From positions 2,914,001 through 2,978,000 of the forward strand of contig NZ_CP073318.1 in the NCBI RefSeq assembly GCF_018263855.1: DNA of 64,000 bases, read 5' to 3'. Below the pieces are notes generated by a model. The model was not told the DNA's origin. It ran no database searches and was given only the letters and a program-made list of their open reading frames with translations. Of this stretch, positions 45,597 through 53,802 are shown piece by piece (within the stretch, counting starts at the first letter, position 1; each line of letters starts with the position of its first letter). The position numbers and the translations under genes were made by a program. Source of the DNA: Kutzneria sp. CA-103260 (GTDB taxonomy: Bacteria > Actinomycetota > Actinomycetes > Mycobacteriales > Pseudonocardiaceae).

Positions 45597-46406
45597 GTGA
45601 GTGAGCTACGGGTGACGACCCGCAACGCCCGGTTCCAGCAGTGGGAGTCGTTGCTCGGCAACCGGACCAAGCGGCAGCGCAGTAGCGAGTTCCTGGTGCA
45701 CGGCGTCCGCCCCATCACGCTGGCCGTCGAGCACGGCTGGCCGCTGACCGCGCTGCTCTACCCGGCCGGCCGACGGCTGTCCAAATGGGCCACCGAGCTC
45801 CTGGGCACGGTGCCCACGACCCGGGTCGCGATGGCCCCGGACCTGCTGGCCGAGCTGGGGGAGAAGGACGACGACAGCGCGCCGGAGCTGATCGCCGTGG
45901 CCGCCATGCCCGCCGACGACCTGGACCGGATCCCGGTGCCCGAGAACTTCCTGGGCGTGGTCTTCGACCGGCCGACCAGCCCCGGCAACATCGGCACGGT
46001 GATCCGCTCGGCCGACGCCTTCGGCGCGCACGGCGTGATCGTCGCTGGGCACGCCGCCGACGTCTACGACCCGCGGGCGGTGCGGGCTAGCACCGGCTCG
46101 CTGTTCGCACTGCCGGTGGTCCGGGCCGACTCGGCGGCAAGTGCACTCGAATGGATTCGCGCCCAACCCGTAACGACGCAGGTGATAGGCACCGATGAGA
46201 ACGGCACAGCAGTGGTGGACCGACACGACCTGACCGGCCCGACCCTGCTGGTGGTCGGCAACGAGACCACGGGCATGAGCAACGCCTGGCGCGCGGCCTG
46301 CGACGACGTGCTGAGCATCCCCATCGGCGGGGCGGCCAGCTCGCTCAACGCGGCCAACGCGGCGTCCATTGTGCTCTATGAGGTAGCACGTCAGCGCAGA
46401 CTGTGA
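45597..46406 (+). CDS. TrmH/SpoU-family RNA 2'-O-methyltransferase
   Basis: A 269-residue SPOUT methyltransferase. The N-terminal substrate-binding part is RFQQWESLLGNRTKRQRSSEFLVHGVRP; the knot motifs are FDRPTSPGNIGTVIRSADAFGAHGVI (motif 1, read in two halves), LLVVGNETTGMSNAW and IPIGGAASSLNAANAASIVLYE. It methylates a ribose in rRNA or tRNA using SAM. The start is GTG 45597; CAGGGT upstream suggests a leaderless message. Some members confer thiostrepton-type resistance, but this gene lacks further evidence for that. Confidence 0.92.
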   Translation: MSELRVTTRNARFQQWESLLGNRTKRQRSSEFLVHGVRPITLAVEHGWPLTALLYPAGRRLSKWATELLGTVPTTRVAMAPDLLAELGEKDDDSAPELIAVAAMPADDLDRIPVPENFLGVVFDRPTSPGNIGTVIRSADAFGAHGVIVAGHAADVYDPRAVRASTGSLFALPVVRADSAASALEWIRAQPVTTQVIGTDENGTAVVDRHDLTGPTLLVVGNETTGMSNAWRAACDDVLSIPIGGAASSLNAANAASIVLYEVARQRRL

Positions 46407-46473
46407 TGTATCTGAGGCACCTCTCCATTCATCTTGGTTTACATTGGGTGTTCACCATGGGGAGGTCGAGAAG

Positions 46474-47487
46474 GTGGACGACGAGACGAGGCCGGCCGAA
46501 CGCAGCACGGGGGCTGCTCGGAACCAGGTGCTCCGGGGCCGGCTCAGCCGGGCCACGGAACTAGCGGCGCGCGCGGTGGCGACCGCCGCTCAATCCGTTT
46601 CGCAGGGACATTCGCAGGGACAGGGGGAAGACCTGCCGGCCGCGCTCGCGGTGCAGGCCTGGGCGGCCGCCTGGCGCGGCGACTCGCAGCTGGCCGACCA
46701 GGCGTCGGCCCGCGCGATGCACCAGCTGGACGCCGGCTGGACCCGTCGACTGCTGGTGGAGCTGCTGGGGGCGCGGCTGCACCTGGGCGACGTGGACGGC
46801 TGCCAGCGGCTGGCCACCGTGGCCGGCGTGGAGACCGACCCGGTCAGGGTGGCGCCGGTGCTGCGGCCGTGGGTCTGCGAGTCGATGGTCAACGTGGAGC
46901 TGACCCGCAGCCGGCCGGCCCGCGCCGCGCTGTGGGCGGAGCACGCGGCCGAGACCTCGCAGCCGGCGATGTGGGGCCACACCGGGCTCATGCACCTGGC
47001 CAACGGCCAGGTCGCGCTGGCCCGAAACGACCTCCAGGTCGCGCAGTTGCGCGCCGGCCGGGCCGCTGAGGCCTTCACCGACGCCGGCATGCCCGGCTAC
47101 GCCGCCCGATCGCACGCCGTGGTGGGAGCGGCGCTGATCGGCATGGGGGAGCGGGACGCGGCGCTGCGGGAGCTGAGCGCGGCCCGCCGACTGGCCGAGA
47201 GCTGCGGGGCCCGCGCCCTGGCCGCCGAGCTGGTCGACGCCCAGCTGGGCCTGTCGGTGCGCCGCGCGCCGCAGGTGCGCAGCATGGACACCCTGACCGT
47301 GCGCGAGCACGAGGTCGCCGAGCTGGCCGTGCGCGGCCTGACCAACCGGCAGATCGCCGAGAAGCTCGTGGTCAGCGTGAAAACGGTGGAGGGGCACCTG
47401 TCCCGCGTGTTCACCAAGCTGGGGGTGCCCTGCCGGACGGCGCTGGCCGCGCCGCTGCGCAAGATCGACGCCGAACTGGTCCACTGA
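46474..47487 (+). CDS. LuxR-family regulator with helical repeat sensor
   Basis: A 337-residue regulator. The N-terminal 250 residues form TPR-like helical hairpins (ADQASARAMHQLDAGWTRRL, LAAELVDAQLGLSVRRAP) and the C-terminal LuxR HTH is LTVREHEVAELAVRGLTNRQIAEKL followed by VKTVEGHLSRVFTKLGV. It lacks the P-loop ATPase of MalT/LAL regulators, so it is an orphan or LAL-derived truncation. GTG 46474 is chosen (GGAGG and GAGAAG upstream). It lies next to IS110, which did not damage its 3' end. Confidence 0.85.
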   Translation: MDDETRPAERSTGAARNQVLRGRLSRATELAARAVATAAQSVSQGHSQGQGEDLPAALAVQAWAAAWRGDSQLADQASARAMHQLDAGWTRRLLVELLGARLHLGDVDGCQRLATVAGVETDPVRVAPVLRPWVCESMVNVELTRSRPARAALWAEHAAETSQPAMWGHTGLMHLANGQVALARNDLQVAQLRAGRAAEAFTDAGMPGYAARSHAVVGAALIGMGERDAALRELSAARRLAESCGARALAAELVDAQLGLSVRRAPQVRSMDTLTVREHEVAELAVRGLTNRQIAEKLVVSVKTVEGHLSRVFTKLGVPCRTALAAPLRKIDAELVH

Positions 47488-47528
47488 GACCGCGGGTCGG
47501 GGTGGTGGGGGGTGTCCCTATGTCGTTG

Positions 47529-48734
47529 TCAAGCCGCGGCTGCGGCGGGGACGGGTTCGGGATTCCGGTAGTAGGAGCGGTTGCGCAGCATCGCGTAGAC
47601 CACGTCGCAACGGCGCCGGGCCAGGCAGATCAGGGCGGCGTTATGTTTCTTGCCCTCAGCCCGTTTCCGGTCGTAGTAGGCCCTGCTGGTGGGGTCGGAC
47701 AGCGCGGCGAACGCAGCCAGGAAGAACGCGCGTTTGAGTTTGCGGTTGCCGGTCCGGGCGGGGTGCTCGCCCTTGATCGAGGAGCCGGAGCTGCGAGTGA
47801 CCGGTGCGATGCCGGCGTAGGCGGCCAGGTGGCCGGAGGACTTGAACGCCGAGGCGTCGCCGATCTCCAGCAGGATCCGGGCGGCGGTCCTGACCCCGAT
47901 GCCGGGCATCGAGATCAGGACCCCGGCAAGAGGGTGCGTGTCGAGTATCTCCTCGACTTCGGCAGCGACCTGTTTGCGTTGCTGGAGAATGGTTTTCAGG
48001 CTGTCAGCCAAGCGGGGCAGCACGGTGTCGGCTGCGGCGGTGCCCGGGACGGTGACCGTCTGCTCGTCCAGCGCGGTCAGGATCGCGGTGACCAGTTTGT
48101 CGCCCATGCGGGGTGCGTGCGCGGTGGCGATAGCGGTGATTTTGCGTCGTCCGGCGGCGCGGATTCCGGTGGGGCCGCCGCAGCGGGACAGGATCTCCAG
48201 CACGGCCGGGTGGCTGATCCTGGGGCCGATTGCGCGTTCGAGTGCGGGGTGGATGCCGGTGAGCAGGCCGCGGATGCGGTTGCCGATGCGGGTGGCTTCG
48301 CCGGCCAGGTCGTCGTCGAAGCCGACCAGCACCTCCAGTTCGGCCAGGGCGTCGTCGCCGACGTCGACTGGGCGCAGGGTGTGCGGCAGCGAGCGGGCGG
48401 CGTCGGCGATGATGAACGCATCTCGGGCGTCGGTCTTGGCCTTGCCGGGGTAGAGGTCGGCGATGCGGCGCATGGCCAGGCCGGGCAGGTAGGCGACCTG
48501 GTGGCCGGCGGCGCGGGCGACCGCGACCGGCAGCGCGCCGATCGTGGCTGGTTGGTCGACCACGACCAGCAGCGGGCCGTGGGTGGCGAGTTTGTCGAAC
48601 AGCGCCCGGAGTTTGGGTTCGCTGTTGGGCAGGGGGGCGTCGTGCAGCCGCTTGCCGGCAGGGTCCAGGCCGACGGCGTGGTGGGCGTCCTTGCCGACGT
48701 CCAGGCCGAGGAACACCCCGAAATCGCTGGTCAT
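47529..48734 (-). CDS. IS110-family transposase (bridge-RNA-guided recombinase)
   Basis: A 401-residue DEDD recombinase. The RuvC-like part has GVFLGLDVGKDAHHAV and YPGKAKTDARDAFIIADAAR, followed by a coiled region and the C-terminal Transposase_20 part SMPGIGVRTAARILLEIGD and YAGIAPVTRSSGSSIKGEHP, which supplies the catalytic serine. The protein is full-length with no breaks, so it is probably active. IS110 enzymes are guided to donor and target DNA by a bridge RNA from the adjacent non-coding end. ATG 48734 is the start. Confidence 0.9.
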   Translation of the reverse strand: MTSDFGVFLGLDVGKDAHHAVGLDPAGKRLHDAPLPNSEPKLRALFDKLATHGPLLVVVDQPATIGALPVAVARAAGHQVAYLPGLAMRRIADLYPGKAKTDARDAFIIADAARSLPHTLRPVDVGDDALAELEVLVGFDDDLAGEATRIGNRIRGLLTGIHPALERAIGPRISHPAVLEILSRCGGPTGIRAAGRRKITAIATAHAPRMGDKLVTAILTALDEQTVTVPGTAAADTVLPRLADSLKTILQQRKQVAAEVEEILDTHPLAGVLISMPGIGVRTAARILLEIGDASAFKSSGHLAAYAGIAPVTRSSGSSIKGEHPARTGNRKLKRAFFLAAFAALSDPTSRAYYDRKRAEGKKHNAALICLARRRCDVVYAMLRNRSYYRNPEPVPAAAAA

Positions 48735-48960
48735 CCGTCATGCCGTCCGTTCGTTGTGTGTGGTCGCCGGTCGAGCATCGATGGCCGGCACCCACGTTAC
48801 GACGAGACCTGCCCGGTGGGCGGCCGTGTCCCTATCAGCGGTCCTTCGATGCCACCAGGTCCGGTGACACCACCCCCCGGATCATGGGTTCGACTGGGGG
48901 CGTTAGTCATGCCGGGCCTGGCGACCACGACTCCTTGATCAGGAGCTACGAAAAAGGTAA
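48735..48960 (-). ncRNA. Candidate IS110 bridge RNA region
   Basis: The 226 bases upstream of the IS110 start hold no gene and are rich in inverted repeats, for example CTCCTTGATCAGGAG at 48930-48944 and paired words CCAGGTCC/GGACCTGG around 48855. In IS110 elements such a region is transcribed as a bridge RNA with separate target- and donor-binding loops. The RNA is predicted on the minus strand, ahead of tnp. No loop sequence can be assigned without the intact target site. Confidence 0.4.
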
Positions 48961-49090
48961 CGGGGACCACCCGGCCCGGCCGGCCGCCCGGCACCGGTTG
49001 GTGCGGAAATAACGTGATCGCACGGCAAACGGGTTGATCTTCCCCTACTATTCGCGCGACCCGCCGTTTCACGATCCTGGAGTTCCCGCG

Positions 49091-49765
49091 ATGCCCCACC
49101 GCGTCGTTCTGGCGACAGCGGCCACCGCCATGGCGCTGACCGCCACCGCCACCCCTGCGGACGCCACGCCGCTGCCCGTGCCCTACCACGGCAACGCCAA
49201 CCAGGTGATCACCGTCGTGGCCGACAGCCCGACCGCGACCACCGCGACGTTCACCGCGTGGCAGCGCACCGGGCTGCTGTGGGACCAGTGGACGGCGGTG
49301 CGCGGCCCGATCACCGCCAACGTCGGCTCGGACGGCATCGGACAGGCCAGCGAGACCACGTCCAAGACCCCGGCCGGCGTGTGGACGCTGACCGAGGCGT
49401 TCGGCCGGCAGGCCAACGACGGCACCCGGCTGCCCTACCGCCAGGTCGGCAACAGCGACTGGTGGGTCTCCGACGTGCACTCCCCGCTCTACAACACCTA
49501 CTACCACTGCGACGCCGGCACCTGCCCGTTCAACGAGGCCGCCGGCGAGGACCTGGGCAAGGCCGGCGCGGTCTACGACCACGCGGTGGTCATCGACTAC
49601 AACCGCGCGCCGGTGGTGCCCGGCGCCGGCTCCGCGTTCTTCCTGCACATCTCGGCCGGCAAGCCGACCGCGGGCTGCGTGTCCATCCCGGCCGACGACC
49701 TCAAGGCCGTGATGGCCTGGCTCGACCCGGCCCAGGGCCCGGTCATCGACATCGCTGTCAACTGA
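49091..49765 (+). CDS. Secreted L,D-transpeptidase (YkuD)-like protein
   Basis: A 224-residue exported protein with a signal peptide of about 26 residues. The YkuD active site is in the C-terminal part: FFLHISAGKPTAGCVSIPADD, with catalytic His and Cys in the H-x-n-(T/S)xGC(V/I)S motif; the upstream TPAGVWTLTEAFGRQ is also typical. It crosslinks peptidoglycan 3-3 or attaches proteins. ATG 49091 is the start. It is convergent with the M20 peptidase. Confidence 0.86.
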   Translation: MPHRVVLATAATAMALTATATPADATPLPVPYHGNANQVITVVADSPTATTATFTAWQRTGLLWDQWTAVRGPITANVGSDGIGQASETTSKTPAGVWTLTEAFGRQANDGTRLPYRQVGNSDWWVSDVHSPLYNTYYHCDAGTCPFNEAAGEDLGKAGAVYDHAVVIDYNRAPVVPGAGSAFFLHISAGKPTAGCVSIPADDLKAVMAWLDPAQGPVIDIAVN

Positions 49766-49784
49766 TTCCGGGCGTGTCAACTGG

Positions 49785-51068
49785 TCAGCAGGTCGAGAGG
49801 AACCGGTCGAGCACCTTCGCCCCGAAGCGCAGGCCCTCGACCGGGACCCGCTCGTTGACACCGTGCGCCATCGCGCGGTAGTCGAAGCCCTCGGGAATCC
49901 AGAGGGGGGAGAAGCCATAGCCGGGGATGCCCAGCCGGGCGAAGGCCTTGGCGTCCGTGCCGCCGCCCAGGCAGTACGGCACCACCACGGCCGCTGGGTC
50001 GGCCCAGCGCAGCGCGTCGGCCATCGCGTCGAACCACGGCGAGTCCACCGGCGCCTGCACCCCCGGCTGCGGGTTGATCAGCTCCCTGGTCACGTGCGGC
50101 CCGATCAGCTCGTCCACTCCTGCCAGCAGTTCGGCCTCGCCGCCCGGCAGCACGCGGGTGTCGATCAGCGCCTCGGCGGTGCTCGGGATGACGTTGACCT
50201 TGTAGCCGGCGGTCAGCGCGGTCGGTGTGGTGCTGTTGCGGATGGTCGACTCCACCAGCGAGGCCGCGCCGCCCAGCCGCCGCACCGTCGCGTCCACATC
50301 GGACAGATCGACCTCGACGCCGAGCGCCGCGCCCACCTGCTCGATGTAGGCCCGCACCGACGGGATGAGCCGGATCGGCCACTGGTGCTCGGCCAGCCGC
50401 TGCACGGCGGCGACCAGTCGGGTCACAGCGTTCTCGTCGTTGCGCCGCGAGCCGTGACCGGCTCGACCGCGGGCGGTCAGCCGCAAATGCGACGAGCCAC
50501 GCTCGGCCGTGCCGACCGGGTAGAAGTGGATGCCGTTCACCCGGTGGGTGTGCCCGCCGGACTCGCCGATCGCCGCCGCGCAGTCCCGGAACAGGTCGGG
50601 ATGCTCGGCCACCAGCCAGTGTGCCCCGTAGTCGCCGGCGTCCTCCTCGTCGGCGACGAAGGCCAGCACCACGTCACGGCGCGGCCGACGGCCCTCGGCG
50701 TGCCAGCCGGCCACCGTGGTCAACACGCCGGCGACCATGTCCTTCATGTCCACGGCGCCGCGACCCCACAGGTAGCCGTCGCGGAGCTCGCCGGAGAACG
50801 GGTGCACGTCCCAGTCCGCCGCCTGCGCCGGCACCACGTCCAGGTGGGCCTGCACCAGCACCGGCGGCAGCGACGAATCGCCGCCCGCCACTCGGGCGAT
50901 CACGTTGGTGCGTCTCGGCTTGCGCTCCAGCAGGGTCGGCTCCACGCCGGCCGCCGACAGCTCGGCGGCGACGAACTCGGCCGCCTCGCGCTCACCCTCG
51001 CTGTCGCCGCCACCCCGGTTGGTGGTGTCGAACCTGATCAGCCGCGCGCACCGCTCGACGACGTCCAT
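49785..51068 (-). CDS. M20-family metallopeptidase
   Basis: A 427-residue zinc peptidase of the M20/ArgE-DapE-like family: VLVQAHLDVVPAQ, GRGAVDMKDMVAG, FVADEEDAGDYGAHWL (metal ligands Asp, Asp, Glu), and LGGGTDAKAFARLG near the end. It probably hydrolyses dipeptides or N-acyl amino acids. It is six bases after the M55 gene on the same strand, one operon, and likely degrades peptides that the divergent transporter imports. Confidence 0.9.
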   Translation of the reverse strand: MDVVERCARLIRFDTTNRGGGDSEGEREAAEFVAAELSAAGVEPTLLERKPRRTNVIARVAGGDSSLPPVLVQAHLDVVPAQAADWDVHPFSGELRDGYLWGRGAVDMKDMVAGVLTTVAGWHAEGRRPRRDVVLAFVADEEDAGDYGAHWLVAEHPDLFRDCAAAIGESGGHTHRVNGIHFYPVGTAERGSSHLRLTARGRAGHGSRRNDENAVTRLVAAVQRLAEHQWPIRLIPSVRAYIEQVGAALGVEVDLSDVDATVRRLGGAASLVESTIRNSTTPTALTAGYKVNVIPSTAEALIDTRVLPGGEAELLAGVDELIGPHVTRELINPQPGVQAPVDSPWFDAMADALRWADPAAVVVPYCLGGGTDAKAFARLGIPGYGFSPLWIPEGFDYRAMAHGVNERVPVEGLRFGAKVLDRFLSTC

Positions 51069-51074
51069 GCACCC

Positions 51075-51902
51075 TCACCCGTACAGCTTTTCCACCGCGC
51101 CGCTGGCGATGTTGGTCACGATCTTGAACGCCTTCATGGCCTCGGTCATCGTCGGGGCGTCGTAGCCGACCCGCAACAGCGAGACCCGTTCCACGGTCGG
51201 GATGACCGCGGCCGCCGCGGCCAGGTGCGCGGCGTCGAAGGCGACCTCCATGTGGTGGCCGGACACCACCGGCTCGACCCGGCCGGCCCGGGCCATGGAC
51301 AGCTGCGCCGCCTCCTCGATCAGCCGGCCGCTGCGGGCCGGCGGCAGGCAGATCGCCGCGTACCGGCTGACGCACTCCTTGACCGCCGCCTTGTGCGCCT
51401 CGGGCACGTACTCGTCGGCGTCGGCGCAGGTCTTGTCGTCGCCGGTGACCAGCAGGACCGGCACACCGTGCTCGGCGGCGACGGCCGCGTTGAGCCGGCC
51501 CTCGCTGGCCCGCACGCCGTCCAGCCACACCCCGGTCACGGAATTGCCCAGGTAGGTGTGCGAGAGCACGCCCTCGGCGCCGGCCCCGGTGTGGTAGCCG
51601 AGGAACACCACCCCGTCCACCCCGGACTCGATGCCCTGCATCATCGACAGCGGCTTGTGCTTGCCGGTCAGCATCCGGGCCCGCTCGTCGAGCTCCTCCA
51701 GCAGCAGGTTGCGCTGGGAGTCGTGGGCCTCGTTGACCAGCACGTCCTCGGCGCCGCCGTCGACCAGGCCGCGCACGCAGGCGTTGACGTCGCCGTTGAA
51801 CATCCGGCGGAACCGCTGCCACTGCTCGGTGCCGGGCTCGACGTCGGCCGGCCACGTGACTCCGGTCGCGCCTTCCATGTCGGCGGAGATGAGGATTCGC
51901 AC
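51075..51902 (-). CDS. dppA: M55 D-aminopeptidase (DppA-like)
   Basis: A 275-residue DppA-family zinc peptidase. ILISADMEGATGVTWPADV at the start, then VNEAHDSQRNLLLEEL, GYHTGAGAEGVLSHTYLG, and ECVSRYAAICLPP, with conserved Asp, Glu and His ligands. It hydrolyses D-amino-acid-containing di- and tripeptides. GTG 51902 is preferred over longer frames; TAACGT seven bases upstream fits a leaderless start. It is divergent from the Opp/Dpp transporter, as in dpp loci. Confidence 0.9.
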   Translation of the reverse strand: MRILISADMEGATGVTWPADVEPGTEQWQRFRRMFNGDVNACVRGLVDGGAEDVLVNEAHDSQRNLLLEELDERARMLTGKHKPLSMMQGIESGVDGVVFLGYHTGAGAEGVLSHTYLGNSVTGVWLDGVRASEGRLNAAVAAEHGVPVLLVTGDDKTCADADEYVPEAHKAAVKECVSRYAAICLPPARSGRLIEEAAQLSMARAGRVEPVVSGHHMEVAFDAAHLAAAAAVIPTVERVSLLRVGYDAPTMTEAMKAFKIVTNIASGAVEKLYG

Positions 51903-51928
51903 GATCGGTACGTTACGGGTTGGCGGCC

Positions 51929-51949
51929 ATTGTCGACAATTGTTGACAT
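51929..51949. promoter_or_regulatory. GntR-like operator in the dppA/opp divergent gap
   Basis: ATTGTCGACAAT is a perfect palindrome at 51929-51940, overlapped by ATTGTTGACAT (51939-51949), a near-copy 10 bp downstream. TTGTCGACAA-type sites are typical of GntR/FadR regulators. No GntR gene lies in the window, so the regulator is encoded elsewhere. Confidence 0.6.
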
Positions 51950-52005
51950 ATTGCCTTACCGGGTGGTTACTTCTTGCCAAACATGGGGAAGGGGAGGTGC
52001 GCGTG

Positions 52006-53799
52006 ATGCGCATCAGACGGATCGGCATCGGGCTGATCGCCGCTGGACTGGCGGTCCTGAGCGCGCCGGTGGTGGCGCAGGCCCAGGACGCGCAACAGCC
52101 TAAGGTGCTGCGGGTCGCGGTCACCGGCACGATCGCGACAATGAATCCGTTCACGGCCTACCACCTCGGGGACACCGAGATCGGCCGGGTCATGTACGCG
52201 TTCCTCACCTCCTACTCGCGGCAGGACTTCAGCCCCCAGCCGGGCCTGGCCGACAAGTGGTCGACCTCCCCGGACAAGCTGACCTGGACCTTCCACATCC
52301 GGTCGGGCATGAAGTGGTCGGACGGTCAGCCGATCACCGCCAAGGACGTCGCCTGGACGTTCAACAAGATCATGACGGACAAGGCGGCGGCCACGGCCAA
52401 CGGCAGCTTCGTGACCAACTTCGACACCGTCACCGCCCCCGACGACAGCGACGTCGTGATCAAGACCAAGCTGCCGCTGGCCACCATGCTGGCGCTGGAC
52501 GTGCCGATCGTGCCCGAGCACGTCTGGGCCGGCGTCACCGACATCGCCAAATACGACAACCTGCAGTACCCGGTGGTCGGCAGCGGTCCGTTCACGCTGA
52601 CCAACTTCACCCAGGGCCAGTCCATCACGCTCAAGGCCAACCCCGACTACTACGGCGACACGCCGGCCTACGACCAGTTGGAGTTCCGGCACTACGACAA
52701 CGAGGACGCCGCCGTCCAGGGCCTCAAGAACGGCGACGTGGACGTGGTCAGCGGCCTGACCCCGGCCCAGTACACCGCGCTGCAGAGCACGCCGAACGTC
52801 ACCGTGGTCAAGTCCCGCCAGGGCCGAGACCACGACCTGATCATCAACTACCAGGCGCAGACCAACACCCGCCAGCCGGTCGGCGACGGCAACCCGGTGC
52901 TCAAGGACCCCAAGGTCCGGCAGGCCATCGCCCAGTCGGTGGACGTCAAGACCCTGGTGGACAAGGCCTACGGCGGCCTGGCCGAGCCGGGCAGCGGCTA
53001 CATTCCCGCGGTGTTCGGCGAGTTCCACTGGAGCCCGGACGCCAGCCAGGAGCAGAAGTTCGACCTGGCCGCCGCGGGCAAGCTGCTCGACGAGGCCGGC
53101 TACCCCAAGGGCGCGGACGGCGTGCGCGTCGGCAAGGACGGCAAGCCGATCAACCTCCGGCTGCTCGTCGACAACAGCATCCCGCAGCAGGTGTCGGCCG
53201 CGCAGTTCATCCAGGGCTGGCTCAAGCAGGACGGCCTGGGCGTGACCGTCCAGGCGGTCAGCTCCGACGCGGTCACCGACGCCGGCAGCGCCGGCAAGTA
53301 CGACCTGCAGATCAACGCCTGGACCGGCAACCCTGACCCGGACGCCATGCTGGCCCCGCAGACCTGCGCCAACCTGCCCGACGCCGACGGCAATGGCGTC
53401 ACCGAGAACTTCATGTGCGACGGCCAGATCGACAGCCTGTACAAGGCGCAGCAGTCCGAGCTGGACCCGGCCAAGCGAGTGCAGGACGTCAAGGACCTGC
53501 AGGCGCGGCTGTACTCGCTGGACAGCTCCATCGTGTTCGCCTACCCGAACGCGCTGGAGGCCTACCGCTCCGACCGCTGGGCCAGCTTCGGCCTGCAGCC
53601 GGCGCAGGACGGCTCGATCACCCACCAGAACGGCTACTACGGCTACCTGCTGGCCAAGCCGGTCGCCGCGGGGTCCAGTGGCGGCGGCGCCAACACCGGT
53701 CTGATCATCGGCATCGTGGTGGTGGTCGTCGTGGTGCTGGGCGGCGGCGCGTTCCTGCTGTCCCGCCGGCGCCGGGCCGGCGCCGACGAGCGGGAGTAG
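52006..53799 (+). CDS. Peptide ABC transporter substrate-binding protein with C-terminal anchor
   Basis: A 597-residue solute-binding family 5 (OppA/DppA) protein. After a signal peptide it shows KVLRVAVTGTIATMNPFTAYHLGD, PQPGLADKWSTSPDKLTWTFHI, VDVVSGLTPAQY and VRQAIAQSVDVKTL. There is no lipobox Cys; instead the C-terminus has one membrane helix TGLIIGIVVVVVVVLGGGAF with LLSRRRRAGADERE, so it is anchored by its tail. ATG 52006 follows GGGGAGG. First gene of the transporter operon. Confidence 0.92.
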   Translation: MRIRRIGIGLIAAGLAVLSAPVVAQAQDAQQPKVLRVAVTGTIATMNPFTAYHLGDTEIGRVMYAFLTSYSRQDFSPQPGLADKWSTSPDKLTWTFHIRSGMKWSDGQPITAKDVAWTFNKIMTDKAAATANGSFVTNFDTVTAPDDSDVVIKTKLPLATMLALDVPIVPEHVWAGVTDIAKYDNLQYPVVGSGPFTLTNFTQGQSITLKANPDYYGDTPAYDQLEFRHYDNEDAAVQGLKNGDVDVVSGLTPAQYTALQSTPNVTVVKSRQGRDHDLIINYQAQTNTRQPVGDGNPVLKDPKVRQAIAQSVDVKTLVDKAYGGLAEPGSGYIPAVFGEFHWSPDASQEQKFDLAAAGKLLDEAGYPKGADGVRVGKDGKPINLRLLVDNSIPQQVSAAQFIQGWLKQDGLGVTVQAVSSDAVTDAGSAGKYDLQINAWTGNPDPDAMLAPQTCANLPDADGNGVTENFMCDGQIDSLYKAQQSELDPAKRVQDVKDLQARLYSLDSSIVFAYPNALEAYRSDRWASFGLQPAQDGSITHQNGYYGYLLAKPVAAGSSGGGANTGLIIGIVVVVVVVLGGGAFLLSRRRRAGADERE

Positions 53800-53802
53800 C
53801 CC

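Larger units (their letters stand above)
47512..48960 (-). mobile_element. IS110-family element
   Basis: A transposase of 401 residues with its 5' non-coding region. The decamer GTGTCCCTAT occurs at 47512-47521 and 48826-48835 on both sides of the gene, about 1.31 kb apart, and could be the duplicated core at the ends. The right boundary is near 47512; the left boundary is uncertain, because IS110 left ends usually carry 100-250 bases of bridge RNA, which would extend the element to about 48960. Confidence 0.6.
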
